A stretch of 64,000 nt of DNA from Moringa oleifera (GCA_021397835.1 JAJFZO010000256.1:2650501-2714500), one strand, 5' to 3'. Positions 36,881-51,200 are shown, numbered from the stretch's first letter. Program-made: numbers and translations. The notes: generated by a model not told the origin, from the letters alone.

Positions 36881-38228
36881 GTGCAGAAACGGGCTAGAGC
36901 CTTTCTTCTTTCTTTTTTCTTTCTATTCAACTTGTAGCTTTCAAAACTTAACATACATCCAATTCTTATTCTTGGCAAGATGAGTTGTTTGTTGTACATC
37001 AATTCTTTTGTAATTATCTAACATTTTCCATGTAAATGTAACATAATGCCAGTCCATTGATTCAGCATTCTCTGCCCTTCTCTTTGTGTACATGCCTCTC
37101 TTTGTATCCGAGTTTATTTTGTATCTTTTAAGTCATGGAATTGCATTTTGCAGAAAGAAGGGCTTGTGAATCTAAGCTGAAATTATGAAGCCTAAAGGCA
37201 ATTCTTACCCTCTCTTGGACAAAACCCTTGTAATTTGGCTCAAAAGGTTTATTAATATCAAAGCTAAAACTATATATATATATATATTTATATAAAAGAT
37301 TGATGAATGATAATACATGAATCAAATTTTTAAATTTTATATCTCTAATTACCCATAAAAATAATATATTGTTATAGCCATAATGGGTATATCACAATTA
37401 AAAAAAGATGCATCATTTTAGATAAGTCTTGGAAATTCGACCTTGGGTCAATATTCATATCTGTCTTAGTAGGCTGAGCAACCTTTCTTCAGTCACAGTT
37501 TTCATCAAATAGTTTTTAGATGTTATCATATATAAAATTATAATTTTTATATGACAAATATATTTTTAAATTATAAAGAATGAATGAATTTTTGAAGTTA
37601 AGTAATATATGAACTAATATTTAAAAATTAAATAATTAAACAATATAAGATTTTGCTTCATAAATTCTATAAATGTGTTTTGCATTAATAAAATAATTTA
37701 AAATAAATAAAAATGTAAAGCAAGTAATATCTCAAAAAAATGTAAGTAAAGATTAACAAAATATTCATATTTATGAATAAAAAATAATTAAAATTAAATT
37801 TTCCTAAGACGACTAATAAAATTTCATCTAATAATTAAAAAACTAATTATAACAATTTAAAAAGATGCAAAGTTACTTTTCCCACCTTATAGTAATTGTA
37901 ATTTACATAAATACCCCTAAACTCTTCCCGTTCTCCTTCTGGCCACCTTGACAAATTTTAGGGCTCATGGCTTTGATATTTCTGACAAGAACTTCATTTC
38001 ACTTTCACTAATTGGAAAGCTATTTTTTTTTTTTCAAAAAAAAAAAAATCTCAACAAGGAGTTCTTATTCTCATCGCGGGTATCTGACAACTTGGGGTAA
38101 GTTCCTGCAGGTTAAGATGTTGATGGGCGTATATGGAGAGAATGTGTGTGGTGTTTGGAGACTGAAACTTATAGTCTAATTTTTGTACCTTTTCTTAGCA
38201 GGTGGTTTATGCAGGTTTGATTTAGAGA
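36881..38228. other. Kinesin 3' UTR, A+T-rich spacer and ArgC promoter/5' leader
   Basis: The first few hundred bases are likely kinesin 3' UTR. An AT microsatellite is at 37269-37286. From about 37900 composition rises toward the next gene. GTAAGT at 38098 followed by TGCAG at 38215 may bound a 5' UTR intron. No other gene is visible. Confidence 0.5.
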
Positions 38229-41200
38229 ATGAGCGCTGCAACTTTCAGTTCGATTTCTTTTGATCGAGGATGCTTATGTACGGTGAGTATCTGTAGAATT
38301 CCCTGTTTGCATCCCGAGAAAATGCTGGAAAAGATATGGTATAGATTTCCCAAGTTTATATTTTTCCTTGGTCCAGGCCCGTAAAACGTGGAATTTTGGT
38401 GTAACTTGTGGATGTCCAGCACTTATCATTAATGTGCATGTTTGCTTCTTAATGTGGGTTTGAATACTAGGGAGAAACAAAGATCTTGAATCAAAGGAGG
38501 CGAAGAGAGAGGTTTTATGTTGGAGGAAATGTCGCTTTTTCAACAAAATGCTTGAAAGTTGCAGCAAGCAATGCTTCAAAGCCGGAAAAGGATGTTCGCA
38601 TTGGTCTTCTTGGTGCCAGTGGTTACACTGGTGCAGAGGTTTGTAAACGAAGCTTTTCGTTAGAGACTGTTTAATTTTGAAGAAAGTCAGTAACTCATGA
38701 AATGGAAATGCACTGCACATGGTATTCTGGACGACTTTATTAAGTTGCAGATAAGAGGGGATTAATGCCATCAACTATCAATCATGCTCTTGTCAGAAAG
38801 TAAAAAAGTAAATAGTTCATTGTTGTTGAAAGAGTTATTAGAGATCTTTACTTCTAGTGAAGATGTTACTCTGCTAATCTACGATCAAATGAAGAAAATC
38901 ACAAGAGTAAGAGATTAATATCACTCAGTTTCCAGCTTGTTACTTTTTGGTTATGTTCGATGTAATAGAAGACACATATTTACTGAACTCTTCGTTTTTT
39001 TGGCAGATTGTTCGACTCCTCGCAAACCATCCATACTTTGGCATCACTCTGATGACTGCCGACAGAAAAGCTGGCCAATCAATGGGATCGGTGTTTCCTC
39101 ACTTGATAACCCAAGTATGATTCCTTGTATATTCATCAAAGAACTCTGCTGTAGGACCTGCGTGTGGATTTTAATAGGATAATAATGGTTAAAAAGGCTA
39201 GAGTTCTGCCTGGTAGCGCTCTTTTTACTCTGCATCTATTAATTGTGAGTCACTTTAGTTGACCTAATATATTCAGTCAGTTGATGATGGTTAATTTGGA
39301 ACATTGTTTTGTTGCTTCACAATTGATGATGCTTGAGTACCTTTGTGCTTTCAGGATCTGCCGAAGATGGTTGCAGTCAAGGATGCAGATTTTTCTGGTG
39401 TAGATGCTGTATTTTGTTGTTTGCCTCATGGAACCACCCAGGCTCGTCATTGTTCCCGTTAAATCTTTTAACTGACTGAATTTGTTCTTTCAAGACATGG
39501 ATTTTATCTCCCTTAACTTGCAAAGGCCTTCATTAAGTCGCTTTATTAGAGCTAGTGACTGTATGCTGGTTATCTTGTACAGGAAATCATCAAAGGCCTT
39601 CCCAAGCATCTAAAGATCGTTGACCTTTCTGCAGTATGTTTTGAATAAATGCTAGTTAGTTGAGAATGTTTGTGCTTTTGTTTAGAAGCATCCTCAATCA
39701 AGCCAAATTCTGTGAAATGAATTTATATAAAGTAATTTTCAGGACTTTCGGCTGCGAGACATTTCAGAGTATGAAGAATGGTATGGACAGCCACACAAGG
39801 CACCAGATTTGCAGGTGGCTTCCTTCTCTTCTCCACTCTCTTTCCCACCTCATGACCCCTTTATTGTTCTTTTGCTTATTAAAATTGGAATATAACCTAG
39901 TTCCACTCCACACCTAAATCCCCTGCAATTGCCTACTTGTCTATGAATGAGGAATTTCTGTTTGAGTTCCTTTTTTGGCTATATTTTGGTCATCATTAGC
40001 AGAGAGGTTATTGTCTTGAAATTGTAAAAGCTCATATATAAATAAGTTCTAGGAAAACAAGTATAACGTCTCACACACTTTAAACGTATTTTGAATTCAT
40101 AGCTTTTGTGGGATTCCTATCTTGTAACTAAGCACACTCCTACAAGGGTAGTTCCTCCTTAGTGCTTTTGTCAATAATATATATATATATATATATGTAT
40201 ATTCTTTTTATAATTGTGGTGCTAATTTCCCTTGTTATCTTTTGGATGGTGTGGAGGGAGAGAAGTAGGAGGGTTTTTAAAGGGGTTGAAACTCTCTTGG
40301 CGGTGATCAAAGATAGATGGGGGCTGCTCTTGAATTATTGGGTAATTGGGAAATGGGGTAGAGCTTGTACAGGTTTTGCATCTCCTTGTATCTAAATAGC
40401 TAACTATACTTGTACATGGGTGGCACCCCTTTGATGCTAAATGTATATGACATATGATACTTTGTTTCTGATGAAAAAAAATATTTTCTTTATATAATTG
40501 AAGACATCAAAGATTCATGTGTAAGTTCTGATGCATGACATCGCCATGTATTGTTTAAGAAACCTTTTTACTGTAAGATTTTTTTGGGATAATTCCAGCT
40601 GTTTCATTTGGTGAAAATTGCACTTCCATGTACTGAATGTTTACAGAAAACTTTGGTTTTTTAGCAGCTCTGCTGATTTTTGGAGTTCAGTTTTCTATCT
40701 ATAGGTTAATTTATTTGTCATTGGAAATTTTTCTTCCTTGTTTTTTGCAAGACCAACATCTTGGCACCATCCTTGGATGTTGTCACTCTTGTTCTTGTCC
40801 CCTTTTGCACTTTTGTTTATGTTAACAAAGCCCTTGTTGTATGAGTTCAGAAGGAAGCTGTATATGGTTTGACAGAGATTTTGAGGGAGGAAATTAAGAA
40901 TGCAAGACTAGTTGCTAATCCTGGTTGCTATCCAACTTCAATTCAACTCCCTCTTATTCCTTTGATAAAGGTTTGTGTCAGTTAAGTTATCTTTAAAATT
41001 ATTTCATTGCATTGCTTGTCTTTAGTTAGTTATTCAGCTTTTCAACAAAGTTGTATTTATTGGCATCTTATTAAGCTTTTGTTTAGTAGCAATGTTTTAT
41101 TGTATTTGTCAAAAACCGTAGGGTGATTGGGGGAAGGAAGATATCATATAGCGCTTTTGGTAGAATTAAGATTTTTTCTTTTTCCTTTTTTTTTTGGATT

Positions 41201-43268
41201 TTTTTCTTTATTTACTTTTAGCTTCTATATTGTACTAACAATTGATAGATGAAAGAATGAGGAAGATCAAAGGGACTAGGTTGATGTTAGAAATTTATGA
41301 AATTGGGCTTCTGAATTAGCTAAGAGACATGCTCTGAAGACACATTGCCATAAACCAAGCTGAACCAAATATTCTCACCATGATGACTGAACTTCAACAG
41401 AAGTTGCCTTTGATGCTGTTTCAGTCATGCTTTTAGTTGATCACTTGAGGTCTTCGCAATTTGATTACTTGACTATTGTTAAGAGTTGGGCTATATTCCT
41501 TCTGCTCTGATGACTCTTTTTTACTGTGTAAGTATGTGGATTATTGTCTTGATTTAGGGATTATATTTGATGTTCTTGTCAAAATGTGCTACTTGCCTGA
41601 CTGCTGTCTTCGTTTCTTTTTGCCATATATTTCCCTATGGTTGCTGATTTTCCTTTGGCCTCCAGGCTAATCTCATTGAGTACAGAAACCTCATCATTGA
41701 CTCAAAATCTGGTGTGAGCGGAGCAGGTTGGTATTTGTCCACAGCTTTTAGACCTTAATGAAAATCTGTTAGTCAAATACTTTATCATAGTCTTAGCTTT
41801 TCTTTAGTAGCTTCTGATATCTGGTACATTCTGAAGGACGTGGAGCCAAGGAGGCAAATCTGTACTCTGAAATAGCTGAAGGCATATATTCTTATGGTGT
41901 CACAAGGCATCGCCATGGTGAGTCTTGATTCTGGAAATTTGGTCTTCTGCATCTGGATTCTGGAGTCTAGATTTCCAAGTATCAATGACAGGATAAAATA
42001 AAGATATGTCTATCATTGACTTACACACGCATAGAGTTATGCCTTTCTAATTTCAGAATGAATATGGTATAGAAGTACAATAACTCAGGGCATTGAATGG
42101 TTGATTTTATGACCATCCTATTACTCTGAATGCTACATGGTTGATTTAACTATCTGCCAATTTTTTTTTTTGGTTCTGGTTGAGGTTATGATATTCTTTC
42201 TGTTTTTCAATTGCAGTCCCTGAAATTGAACAAGGACTATCTGATGTTGCAAGATCAAAGATTACCGTCAGTTTCACCCCACACCTTATGCCAATGGTAA
42301 ACACTGCATTCAGATATGACTTCAGTCATTTCCCTGCCTTTATCTTTTATTTGCTTGCCAAACAACTAACCATGCATATCTTCTTATGCATCCCAGATCC
42401 GTGGAATGCAATCAACTATATATGTAGAAATGGCTCCAGGAGTGACGATTGACGATTTATACGAGCAATTAAGCATCTCTTATAAGGTAAACTCTTTGCA
42501 GTTTAACTCGTTTTACTATTTGCTCTATTTTTTTGGATGTGATCTTGAAACATCATTGATAGAAGACTACATGCAGTGGCTTAATGAATATAAAAGATGG
42601 GCTTGTTGCGTACATATGCACATAAATTCATCTTTAACGGCTGAAATTATTCAAGAATAAAGCTGAACAGGATCAAAGTTCACCTTTTTTTTCTGCTGTC
42701 AAGTGAGAGTCACTTACATTGTCCTGTTTAAATACCCAACATGAGAACTTGGGCAATCAACTGAATGGCCTGTTCATAAAGTGTGATTGATACAACGCCT
42801 TATCTGATCTGCATTGCTGCTTCATCTCAGACTCTGATTTGGACTCCAAGCTACTATAGTTTGTGCCTAGCATGCACACAAAGGCTAATAGCTTCTTTGG
42901 GATCTCCAATTGTATATTTGTTGTTGCAGGATGAAGAATTTGTTAAAGTATTGGAGAAAGGAGTTGTCCCTCGCACTCATAATGTTAGAGGTTCTAATTA
43001 CTGTTTAATGAATGTCTTTCCAGACCGAATTCCCGGAAGAGCCATAATTATATCAGTGGTATGTATCAACCTCAATAGCCATGCTCAAGTTCCTCCATCT
43101 TTTTATCCTGCATGCAATTTTCCTCACCATAGTATCTGAACTTGTTAAATCTTCCTGCAGATTGATAACCTTGTGAAGGGAGCTTCAGGTCAAGCACTGC
43201 AGAATCTTAACATAATGCTCGGCTACCCAGAAAAGACAGGGCTACTGTACCAAGCCTTGTTTCCTTGA
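38229..43268 (+). CDS. N-acetyl-gamma-glutamyl-phosphate reductase, plastid (arginine biosynthesis)
   Basis: Thirteen exons: 38229-38282, 38471-38638, 39007-39114, 39355-39441, 39583-39633, 39743-39814, 40851-40970, 41666-41726, 41837-41917, 42217-42296, 42397-42486, 42930-43058 and 43161-43268. They encode 402 residues, matching the roughly 400 of plant enzymes. It reduces N-acetylglutamyl-5-phosphate to the semialdehyde with NADPH, the third step of ornithine/arginine synthesis. A Ser/Arg-rich transit peptide (about residues 1-58) precedes the nucleotide-binding motif GASGYTG (66-72). The catalytic Cys206 lies in ANPGCYPT. The conserved SGVSGAGRGAK spans exons 8-9. The intron after exon 4 appears to use GC (CAG|GCTCGT), because only that junction restores the family sequence [10 protein letters not shown]. 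Confidence 0.95.
40225..40485 (+). mobile_element. 3' end of a LINE inserted in ArgC intron 6
   Basis: The frame from about 40225 reads [17 protein letters not shown] and then IKDRWGLLL. This resembles the extreme C-terminus of plant LINE reverse transcriptases after the zf-RVT domain (W..W.ERNRRVF). It is followed by a TGTACATGGGTGG-type tail and a short A run (about 40472-40479). It would be a strongly 5'-truncated insertion, lying next to an AT microsatellite (40180-40196). Confidence 0.5.
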
Positions 43269-44884
43269 CATATTCATCCCTATACCTGAATTGAGTAAAG
43301 CTTTGGCTATACTGATTCATCTTCTTTGATTTTGTGTTGCCTTGTAGCTCCTTAAACAGGAACCATATATGTAGAACTAGGATCCTATGCTAATTTGATT
43401 CTTACTGATCTTTTTAAGAGAGTTGATAAATGGTTTAGGATTTTGTTTAATTTATTTTTTCTTTCTTAAACTAACGTAGTAAATTATTGGAAAATTAATT
43501 TTTTTTAAAAAAGTAAAAATCAGATCAAAAGAGAAATGTCTATTTTTGTTATGACAATCATCTGAATCATTTTCACTGGTTTTTACAGGAAATTGTGGAG
43601 TTCGGAGTCCGCTACTGCCCTACAGGAACTTTACGAGCTTGGAAAAGCATGTAATTTTTGATATCCGGCTATTGAAGGCTTCAAGCGGAAATCCTGTTGT
43701 GATTAGATGGCAGCCTGAGTTGATCGAATCCAAGAATGAGCTTTTTCTTCTGTTGTTTCATAGTGGAGATTTCATTTATGCTTTGGGAAGTTTTTCCATT
43801 TATCTTTGTTTTCTTTCTTGTGTTCCTACTTTCAATAGGAATTTAACTCTTTGAATTGCCTTGGAAATGCATGAAATGAAAATAAATATTTCCAAGCTTA
43901 AGAAAGAAAACCTGAAAAATGAAAAAAAAGAAGAAAAAAACGGATATTTATAGTTTAAGAAAGCTTGATTTTGATTCAAACTTTGAATCATTTAGTGAAT
44001 TTTTAGGGTTTTTGTCTTATGTTGTTCTGGATTATGCCTCAAAGGATTAATTTCAATCACATCTTTCATTTAGGATATAAATTTATTTTTTCTGATTTTG
44101 AAAAGTGGAAAAGATTTTTTCAAATAGTTATTAAATTAATAATAAAATTAAAATTTTTTACATATTAATATTTTTTAAAAAATTATAATAAATTGTATTT
44201 GATTTAAGTTTGTTTTAAAATATTTTAAAAATTGATAAATATAAGAACTTTTAGATCATATTAGTTTTCTATTTAGTTCAATTTAAATTAAAGCAAAAAA
44301 TTTAAAAATTACGAATTTTGTATAATAAATTTTGATTTAAAAATTTCATATATGTAAAAATTATTAATTATAATTACAAAAATTTTAAAAATATTTTATG
44401 AGTAAAAAATATTTAAAATTGAAATAGTTTTTAAAATAAGATATAAAAATTATTTTGTGTGTTAATAATAAAATAGTTTTCAATTCTTATAATTTTTTCA
44501 TCGATGTTTATTTCAAATAAAATTAAATAGTTATGTATATATATATATATATATAATTGATTCAATTTTTTTTTAAATAAATGTATTAAAAAAATTTATA
44601 TTTACTCAAAAATAAATTAAATGAATGTATACTACAATCCAAAGGGAGCAGTACAGATGCTTCCGTTGTGGAGCAAGCACCAGATCGTACCTCCCACCGG
44701 CTCCTTAAACCCTCTAAGAGGAACGTTTCTCTTCGTAAAATCTCTCTTTTGTTCAGAGGCTCCGTCTTCCCAAGATCAATCTTATCCTTGCACATCTTCG
44801 CTCATGGCGTTTTGGTAGCACAAGATCGTAATCACTCCTTTCTTTTCTTATTTTAACCCAGTTCTACGGTCTCAAGATTAACAG
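43269..44884. other. ArgC 3' UTR, A+T-rich spacer and promoter of the next gene
   Basis: 43589-43850 has gene-like composition and starts after a TTTTTACAG acceptor-like site, so it may be an alternative 3' UTR exon of the ArgC gene. About 43900-44600 is A+T-rich, with an AT microsatellite at 44535-44556. From 44620 composition rises, consistent with the 5' leader of the next gene. Confidence 0.4.
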
Positions 44885-47143
44885 ATGGCGACCCCTTATG
44901 CCGCTTATTTCCTAGCTGCTTCCGTTCATCTTCAAAGCTCATCGAAAATGGCTCCAAAATTTCCCTCTTCTTTTGTTCAAGGACTCAGGGTAAGCTTAAT
45001 GCTCTTGTATTCTCTGTACAGTCCGTTTTTTGTGTAATTCTTTTTTTGTTCTGTATTGTCATTTCAGAAGTTATCGTTTGCTTTGATGGTCTGTTTTGAT
45101 AAGTGCTTCGCTGTGGATACGTCTGGTTGATGAGAGTGGATTTTGGCAATGAGCCTTTAGGTTTGAAGTTGAAAAATGTCCGCTACAAATGGGAATTGGT
45201 TTCACTTTGGTGAAGAAGGCATTTTTCAATTACTCTGAATGTTTGGGCATTGTTCTTGTTTCTCCTTTGGGACTTATTCATGTATCTAGCTGCTAGATAA
45301 TTCTGCAATTTATTCAAGAATTAATCTCTTCTAAATCCTGAGGGTTTCAGCTTCAACTTGTAGGTCGGCTGTAAATTCGAATGTCCTCAGACCCATTAGA
45401 GCCTTTTTTGGTCCGTAATTTTAGTTCTGACGAGGAACAATGCCAGTCATACCCGGATATCTCGGTTATCAAAAAGAAAATCTCTTCCACTATTGGAAAT
45501 TCTTATGTGAACTTAGGCTGAGAATTCTACTATATATGTTTCACCAAGGACATTTGATTATTTAATGGGTAGGTGATTCTGCAATCTGTCTAGCAAGAAC
45601 TAGCTACATTTCTGAGCCAACTCCTAATGGTGTGATTGAATGTGTGGTTTAACTTTTATGTTGCTCTGTCTGTTTTGTCGATAATCTTGAAAAGAAAAAA
45701 CCTAGTTTGCTATGAACTATCATTTTGGCTTTTATATTTCTTTTGAGTTTCATGTACATCCTCAACTCTAGTACAAAAGCAGCCATTCCAATCTTCGTGT
45801 GTATGTGGAAGATTTAAATGCAATTCATGCACTTTCTCCACTTGAAGATTAACTAATTCAGGTCTTCTTCTTTATAAGAAATTGACATGCAGACATTCAT
45901 ATCATCTCTTTCATTTGAATTCTCTTACCTTCAGAAAGTATGTATGTTTAGTTGATCTCACGCCAATAAACTCTTGTTTCTGTATCAGGGGCCTCCAAAG
46001 TACTTCAAGGAGAACAACTGTGATTTAAGTGTTAAACTGAATGGAGCTTCTCGTTCCAGATGTCATATTGCTTGTGCAATGAATATGGCAGCAGGAGAGT
46101 CGGGTGATCCCAAGAAAATTAGTTTAGACCATTTGATTGACAGGGCAAGAAAGTTGTGGGACAGTTCTCCTCAGCCTGTCAAGAGTTTCCCATGGAACAG
46201 AGCAATAGAGAACTTCATTCAGCTGATCCTGGATCTTATCTTGTCAGTTGTCAAATACTTATGTGTGCCCTTACTGGCAGTTTCCTCCCTCAGTGAGATG
46301 TCTTATTGTGCACATGAGAGGAAGCTATTTCTTGTCCCCTTTCCACTATTCATCGGCATTGCTGTTGCTGGGATTTTTAAAGAAACTGCCTTGGAACTCT
46401 TTCCACTTCTCAAGGTTGAAATATATTTCTAACATGAGTTAACTACTGCCAGCTCTAACATTGGTTGAGTGCACTAGGAATCTTTGCGTGACCTATACTT
46501 AGATTCACTATGACATGGCATCCTTTACGGCTTCTATATTCCTAACCCCTAAATACTCCAGAAAAATTTTCATTGTTGCATTATTGCCATATTGATATGT
46601 TAAGGAAGTTGATCTTTGAGAATTCTGCCCCATATGATGGAACTCACAAGGAAATCTCTCCTGAAAATGGACCAAGAAATTATCTGCAATGGACTTCCAT
46701 TGATTCATCTTTTTCTAGTCTTTTCATTCTTTATATCTATTTGTCACTGTTATGAAATTCTGTATACCAGTGCTGCCATTCACAAGTGAAAAAATGTTTC
46801 ATGCAAGAGAACCCTTACAAGTGTACCCTCTATTAGCTGCCTGAACTTGTCTTGAGTGGTACCTTTGTCCATAGAAAATGAATAGCAAAATGTTGATGTC
46901 CTTTTTGCTTTCTAAGACCTTGTTATCTTGTTGGACTGGCAGGATGCAGAAGTTCCCTGGCATCTGATTGCTGTTGCAATTTTCTTCACGTTGCTCAAAT
47001 TGCCAGGGCCATATTACCCATACTGGGGTCGCATATTCATTCCACACCTTGCTAATGGAGCATTGTTGAGGACTCTGTGGTTTGCAATTTCATGGTATAG
47101 AAGGCCCAAGAAGGCATCAGGAGCAAAACCACAGTACAATTAG
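44885..47143 (+). CDS. Plastid membrane protein resembling EMB1273 (embryo-defective)
   Basis: Exons 44885-44989, 45989-46414 and 46943-47143, all phase 0, give 243 residues. The first about 65 residues are Ser-rich and basic, like a chloroplast transit peptide. A soluble segment follows (KKISLDHLIDRARKLWDSSPQPVKSF). Three hydrophobic stretches come next: IQLILDLILSVVKYLCVPLL, FPLFIGIAVAGIF and LIAVAIFFTLLKLPG. The short C-terminus is basic (WYRRPKKASGAKPQYN). It recalls the Arabidopsis embryo-lethal plastid protein EMB1273, whose molecular role I do not know; that identification is from memory. Intron 1 is about 1 kb. Its 3' end converges on the kinase gene on the other strand. Confidence 0.72.
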
Positions 47144-48238
47144 TAAATAGCTGGCATTATGAACCGAGGAAAATTCAATTCTATCAGGTAAAGTGCTTGG
47201 ACTCTATCTCCTTTGTCCCAAGCTCATAACCTTTTTATTTCTTTGGTTCAGCCTGCTCAGAAACGGTAAATGATTGCCAAGATGTTATTAATTAGAAACC
47301 TATTCTTTCTTTCTTCTCTTTTTTCCTTTCCAGTTTTGAAGATGTTTAGAATCGGCATGATTATTCATGTTTCTGTTGCTTCAAATACTGGTTATACTTT
47401 ACCAATCGACATCAAGATGAACAAGCGGTGGAGGCTTCTTGAAGAATCACCTAAAATGTGGGCAAAGGCTAAGTGATTTGCTGCTTTGTGACCTTGGAGT
47501 GGTTGATGAATGTGAAGCATGAACACCCCCTCCAGCTCTATTTTTCTGGAGAAGCTTTTAGAAACATAAGTAGTATGGATAAGAATCATAGTTGTTAGGG
47601 TTTAGTATTTTGAGCATTTTGTTACAAATGTTTTGGGGTACAAATTACTATGACATCAGATGCTTCTCGGACAGACGGGTACTCTTTTTGCCCCTCTATG
47701 TCAATGTAAGAAAAATTTGTGAACCGTTTGATCCTAAAGTTTGTACAAGTGAATTCACCTGAATAGATAAGGAGTGAATCTTTTCTAGTTTTTCTTCATG
47801 GAGCCAAGAAGAAATGCAGTTTGTCAAAGAAACAACGGCTTTGAATGAGAAGCTAAACCTGTCTTCTTCCAGGCTCTTAGACAATCAAAAGAGATAAGCA
47901 AGCATGTATCTATAAATTGAAAACATCTACAGGAGATGCAGAAAAGGATCAACTATCCAGACAACATCAAGACTTTATTCGATACTAAGGGTACACTTCT
48001 TTTGGCTAAGCAAATACAGGGTGCATGCGACAGGACATATATGCCACTTGCAGGAGGCCAAGCACAATGACCCAGAACAGAAGCACTTTGCTCAAAGGTA
48101 ATAAAGCAGGATTTTCGGACAAAATATGAAAATCGCTAACTATAAACCTTCATTGCTGGAGCAAGGGTTCTTCCTCTGCTGTTCTTCCATGTACTGTTTA
48201 AGTTGAACTAGGCAGTTTCCAACCCAAGACTATCATTA
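47144..48238. other. Convergent 3' UTRs
   Basis: Spacer between the convergent EMB1273-like and kinase genes. A probable 3' UTR intron (GTAAAG at about 47189, CCAG at about 47334) belongs to the former. The part from about 47900 likely belongs to the kinase 3' UTR on the minus strand. No other gene is seen. Confidence 0.5.
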
Positions 48239-51200
48239 TCACATCGCATACACAATCTCTCCGCTGCTATCTATGTCCAGATCAGGATCGGTCTCTACAT
48301 CCTCCTCCATGTCATCATCGATATCCAGGCTTCCTGTCAAGTATTGGTTGAGACTCTGAGTGCCTGCAGCAGGAATAGTGGCCTCAGCAATTATCCGCAT
48401 GATCTCTTCAGTGCTTTGCATTGGTTGGTCAGGCTCATCAAACTGGTTGTTCATTGGGTTCTCGTTCATCAGATCTGCGGGAAGGTTCTTTAGAAACCAT
48501 TCATGATTCCTAATTTCAGGAATCGTTATCCTCTGTTGGAGTCAAGAACAACTTGTGTCAGATCACAGAACAAATCAACTCGAGCCCAAGAAGAGACAGA
48601 ACTAAGTAGCACCGAAGGAAGTTCAGGCTCACCTTTGCAGGATCAGCAACAAATATTCTGGAAATCAAATGACGACATTCAGGAGATATATGAACGTAAT
48701 CAGGAATTGAGTACTGCACATTCAGAATTCGCTGCACCAGAAAAACTGTTTTAGTTAATTATCTTCAGGGAGCTGCAATGTTGAGTGATGACAAGTTTCT
48801 GATAGATTACATGAATTGTCTTGCGGAAGTTCTTAGGCTCCTCAGGATCTTCAAAGGGATATGCTCCGACCAACATAACATATAATGTTACCCCACAAGA
48901 CCACACATCTGCAATCTGAATGGCAGATTTGATTCATGAATCATTACAATAAGAAATTCAACTTCTTACCAAAGAAGGTTTATATATTATAGATAAGCAG
49001 AAAAGTTTAATCTGTTCAACTTGGTATCCTTCCAATAGATGATGTCGAACAAGTGCAGTGACTGCGAATCAAAAGGAATGCATTACCTTCCCGTCATATT
49101 CCTTTTTCAGTAAAACTTCTGGAGCTATGTATGCAGGAGTTCCAACTGTTGATTTTGGTTGTGAATGCAGCACTGAGGACTGGAAACAGCAGACCAAGCC
49201 AAAAATAGAAGTATATGAAACATTAGAGATCAGACACCTGATATATAAAGAAAGGTAGTAAAGGATACAAAAGGGTTTTGCTAGGAACCATAGGAAAGAT
49301 GTTGGGTTATCACACAGCTTTGTGAAGAAGGCAAGTGGTCAGTTTATAAGCTAGAAAAACTCACAGCCCATGAGTTATGGGGCTGAGAAGGCTCAAGATC
49401 ACTGGCATTAGAGCTTGGTTTCAACAATCTCAAAAAGAGATTGTCAAAACGATTAAGAACAAATTCAATGATTATGAGAGGATTCAAACCCTGAACTTGA
49501 CCAACAAGTTGACACTTGCTTACCAGTCGTTCATCAGATGGTATACTCAACGAACACCTAACTGCAGTCTCATTGTATAAACAAGTGCAAGTATCACAGA
49601 ACTTCACTATTTATAACACAGCAGGAATATAGAAAGAAAAAGAATAATGAGGCAATAATGGTTATCGCATACCTTGGAGTACCCAAAATCACAGATCTTC
49701 AAACGAGGAGCTGGGCTTCCATCTAACAAGGTGTTCTCCAATTTCAGGTCACGGTGGCATACTTGCTTCATTTGGGAATGCAACCAACAGGATCCAATTA
49801 AGTCACCTGGCTATGAGTAGAACGACAGTGAAACAGAGGAAAGTGAATTACTTACCATTGCATGACAGTAGCTGACCCCTGATATAAGTTGCTGGAAGAA
49901 AAAGCGAGCCTGCAGCAGAGGGTGGGATACATTAGACACAAATCTTGAAGGAGGAACAGAGGAAAAAGGTAATGGACGAAAACCTCATCTTCACTGAACC
50001 GGCCTGCATTGCATATCCGCTCAAAGAGCTCTCCCCCAGATGCAAATTCCATAACAATAGCCAGATGAGTAGGTGTTAATATGACCTGTGATTACATTCT
50101 TTTAAATTTTATTCAACTGAGGGTATCCCGTAAGCAGGGAGAAACACAGTCAACTTCAGATATTGGACAAACCTCTTTAAATCTGACAATGTTGGGATGC
50201 CTCAATGACCTGTGATTTATAATTTCCCTTTGTACATTTTCATCTATCTGTTATAGAGAGTGTAAAAATTTGAGGAATCACAATACCAAACTCAGAAATT
50301 AGTAAAAAATCCATAAGTTCAAGTACCAAACCACCAATCTCAAAATATTTCTAGTAAAATGCCATGATCTACAGAAAAACAGTTCTTAGGTTCCACTTGA
50401 TCATAAACATGAACACGTATGCAAAAGCACTAAGATTGCAATGACTGAAGCTTTGTCAATGTTTAACTAAAGTTCATAGCATCACAGTTCAAACTCATAA
50501 AATAAACCAAAATTGCAGCCATTTGTCCAACCATATGAATCCATCAAGGGAGACATCCCTGGAAATTAACTTAATGCAAGCAAGCGAGAATCCTATTGAA
50601 ACCAAATGCATTGCACATATAAGATACAGAAAAGCACTGCTAATGAACTTTTGCACCTTATCTAATAACACCAACATGAGGGGAAGTTTTAACTCCAAAT
50701 GAGTAGTTCAATACAAATTTCACATCAACAAAACAATCTATCTGGTACTCATTCGATAGTTGGGAAGATGCTATTCTCTGGTCCCAAGAAAACAAAACTA
50801 TTGAAGGTCTCAAACATCACTCTCCACAGACATAATGTGAAAATAGGGTCCAAATTTCAAATGTCCCATCTTTTTCAAGGTCTCTAGGAGTTTAACAGAT
50901 GGTAAAATGATATCCTCCATTTGGTGCACAGAAAATGATTCCCCCCAGCAATACCATCGATAATCAAACATAGCTTATTGCCACTGATTCTCATTTCACC
51001 TTCAAATAGGCAAGGTGGTTGAAACTTTCTAGATAAAACTAAAAGCCATAAATGAAGGCAGCTATCAAGGATTTCTATATCTTATATTTATTTCCAAGAG
51101 GCCTCAGCCGAGCATAGCACTACCACGAACATAAATTTAAAATCTGAAGACCCAACCACTCATCTAGCAGTAGCAAAGATCAGAACACTCAAATGCCATC

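Noticed and set aside
43589..43854. Gene-like composition after the ArgC stop codon
   Set aside because: No protein family recognised; an alternative 3' UTR exon is a simpler reading, but unproven.
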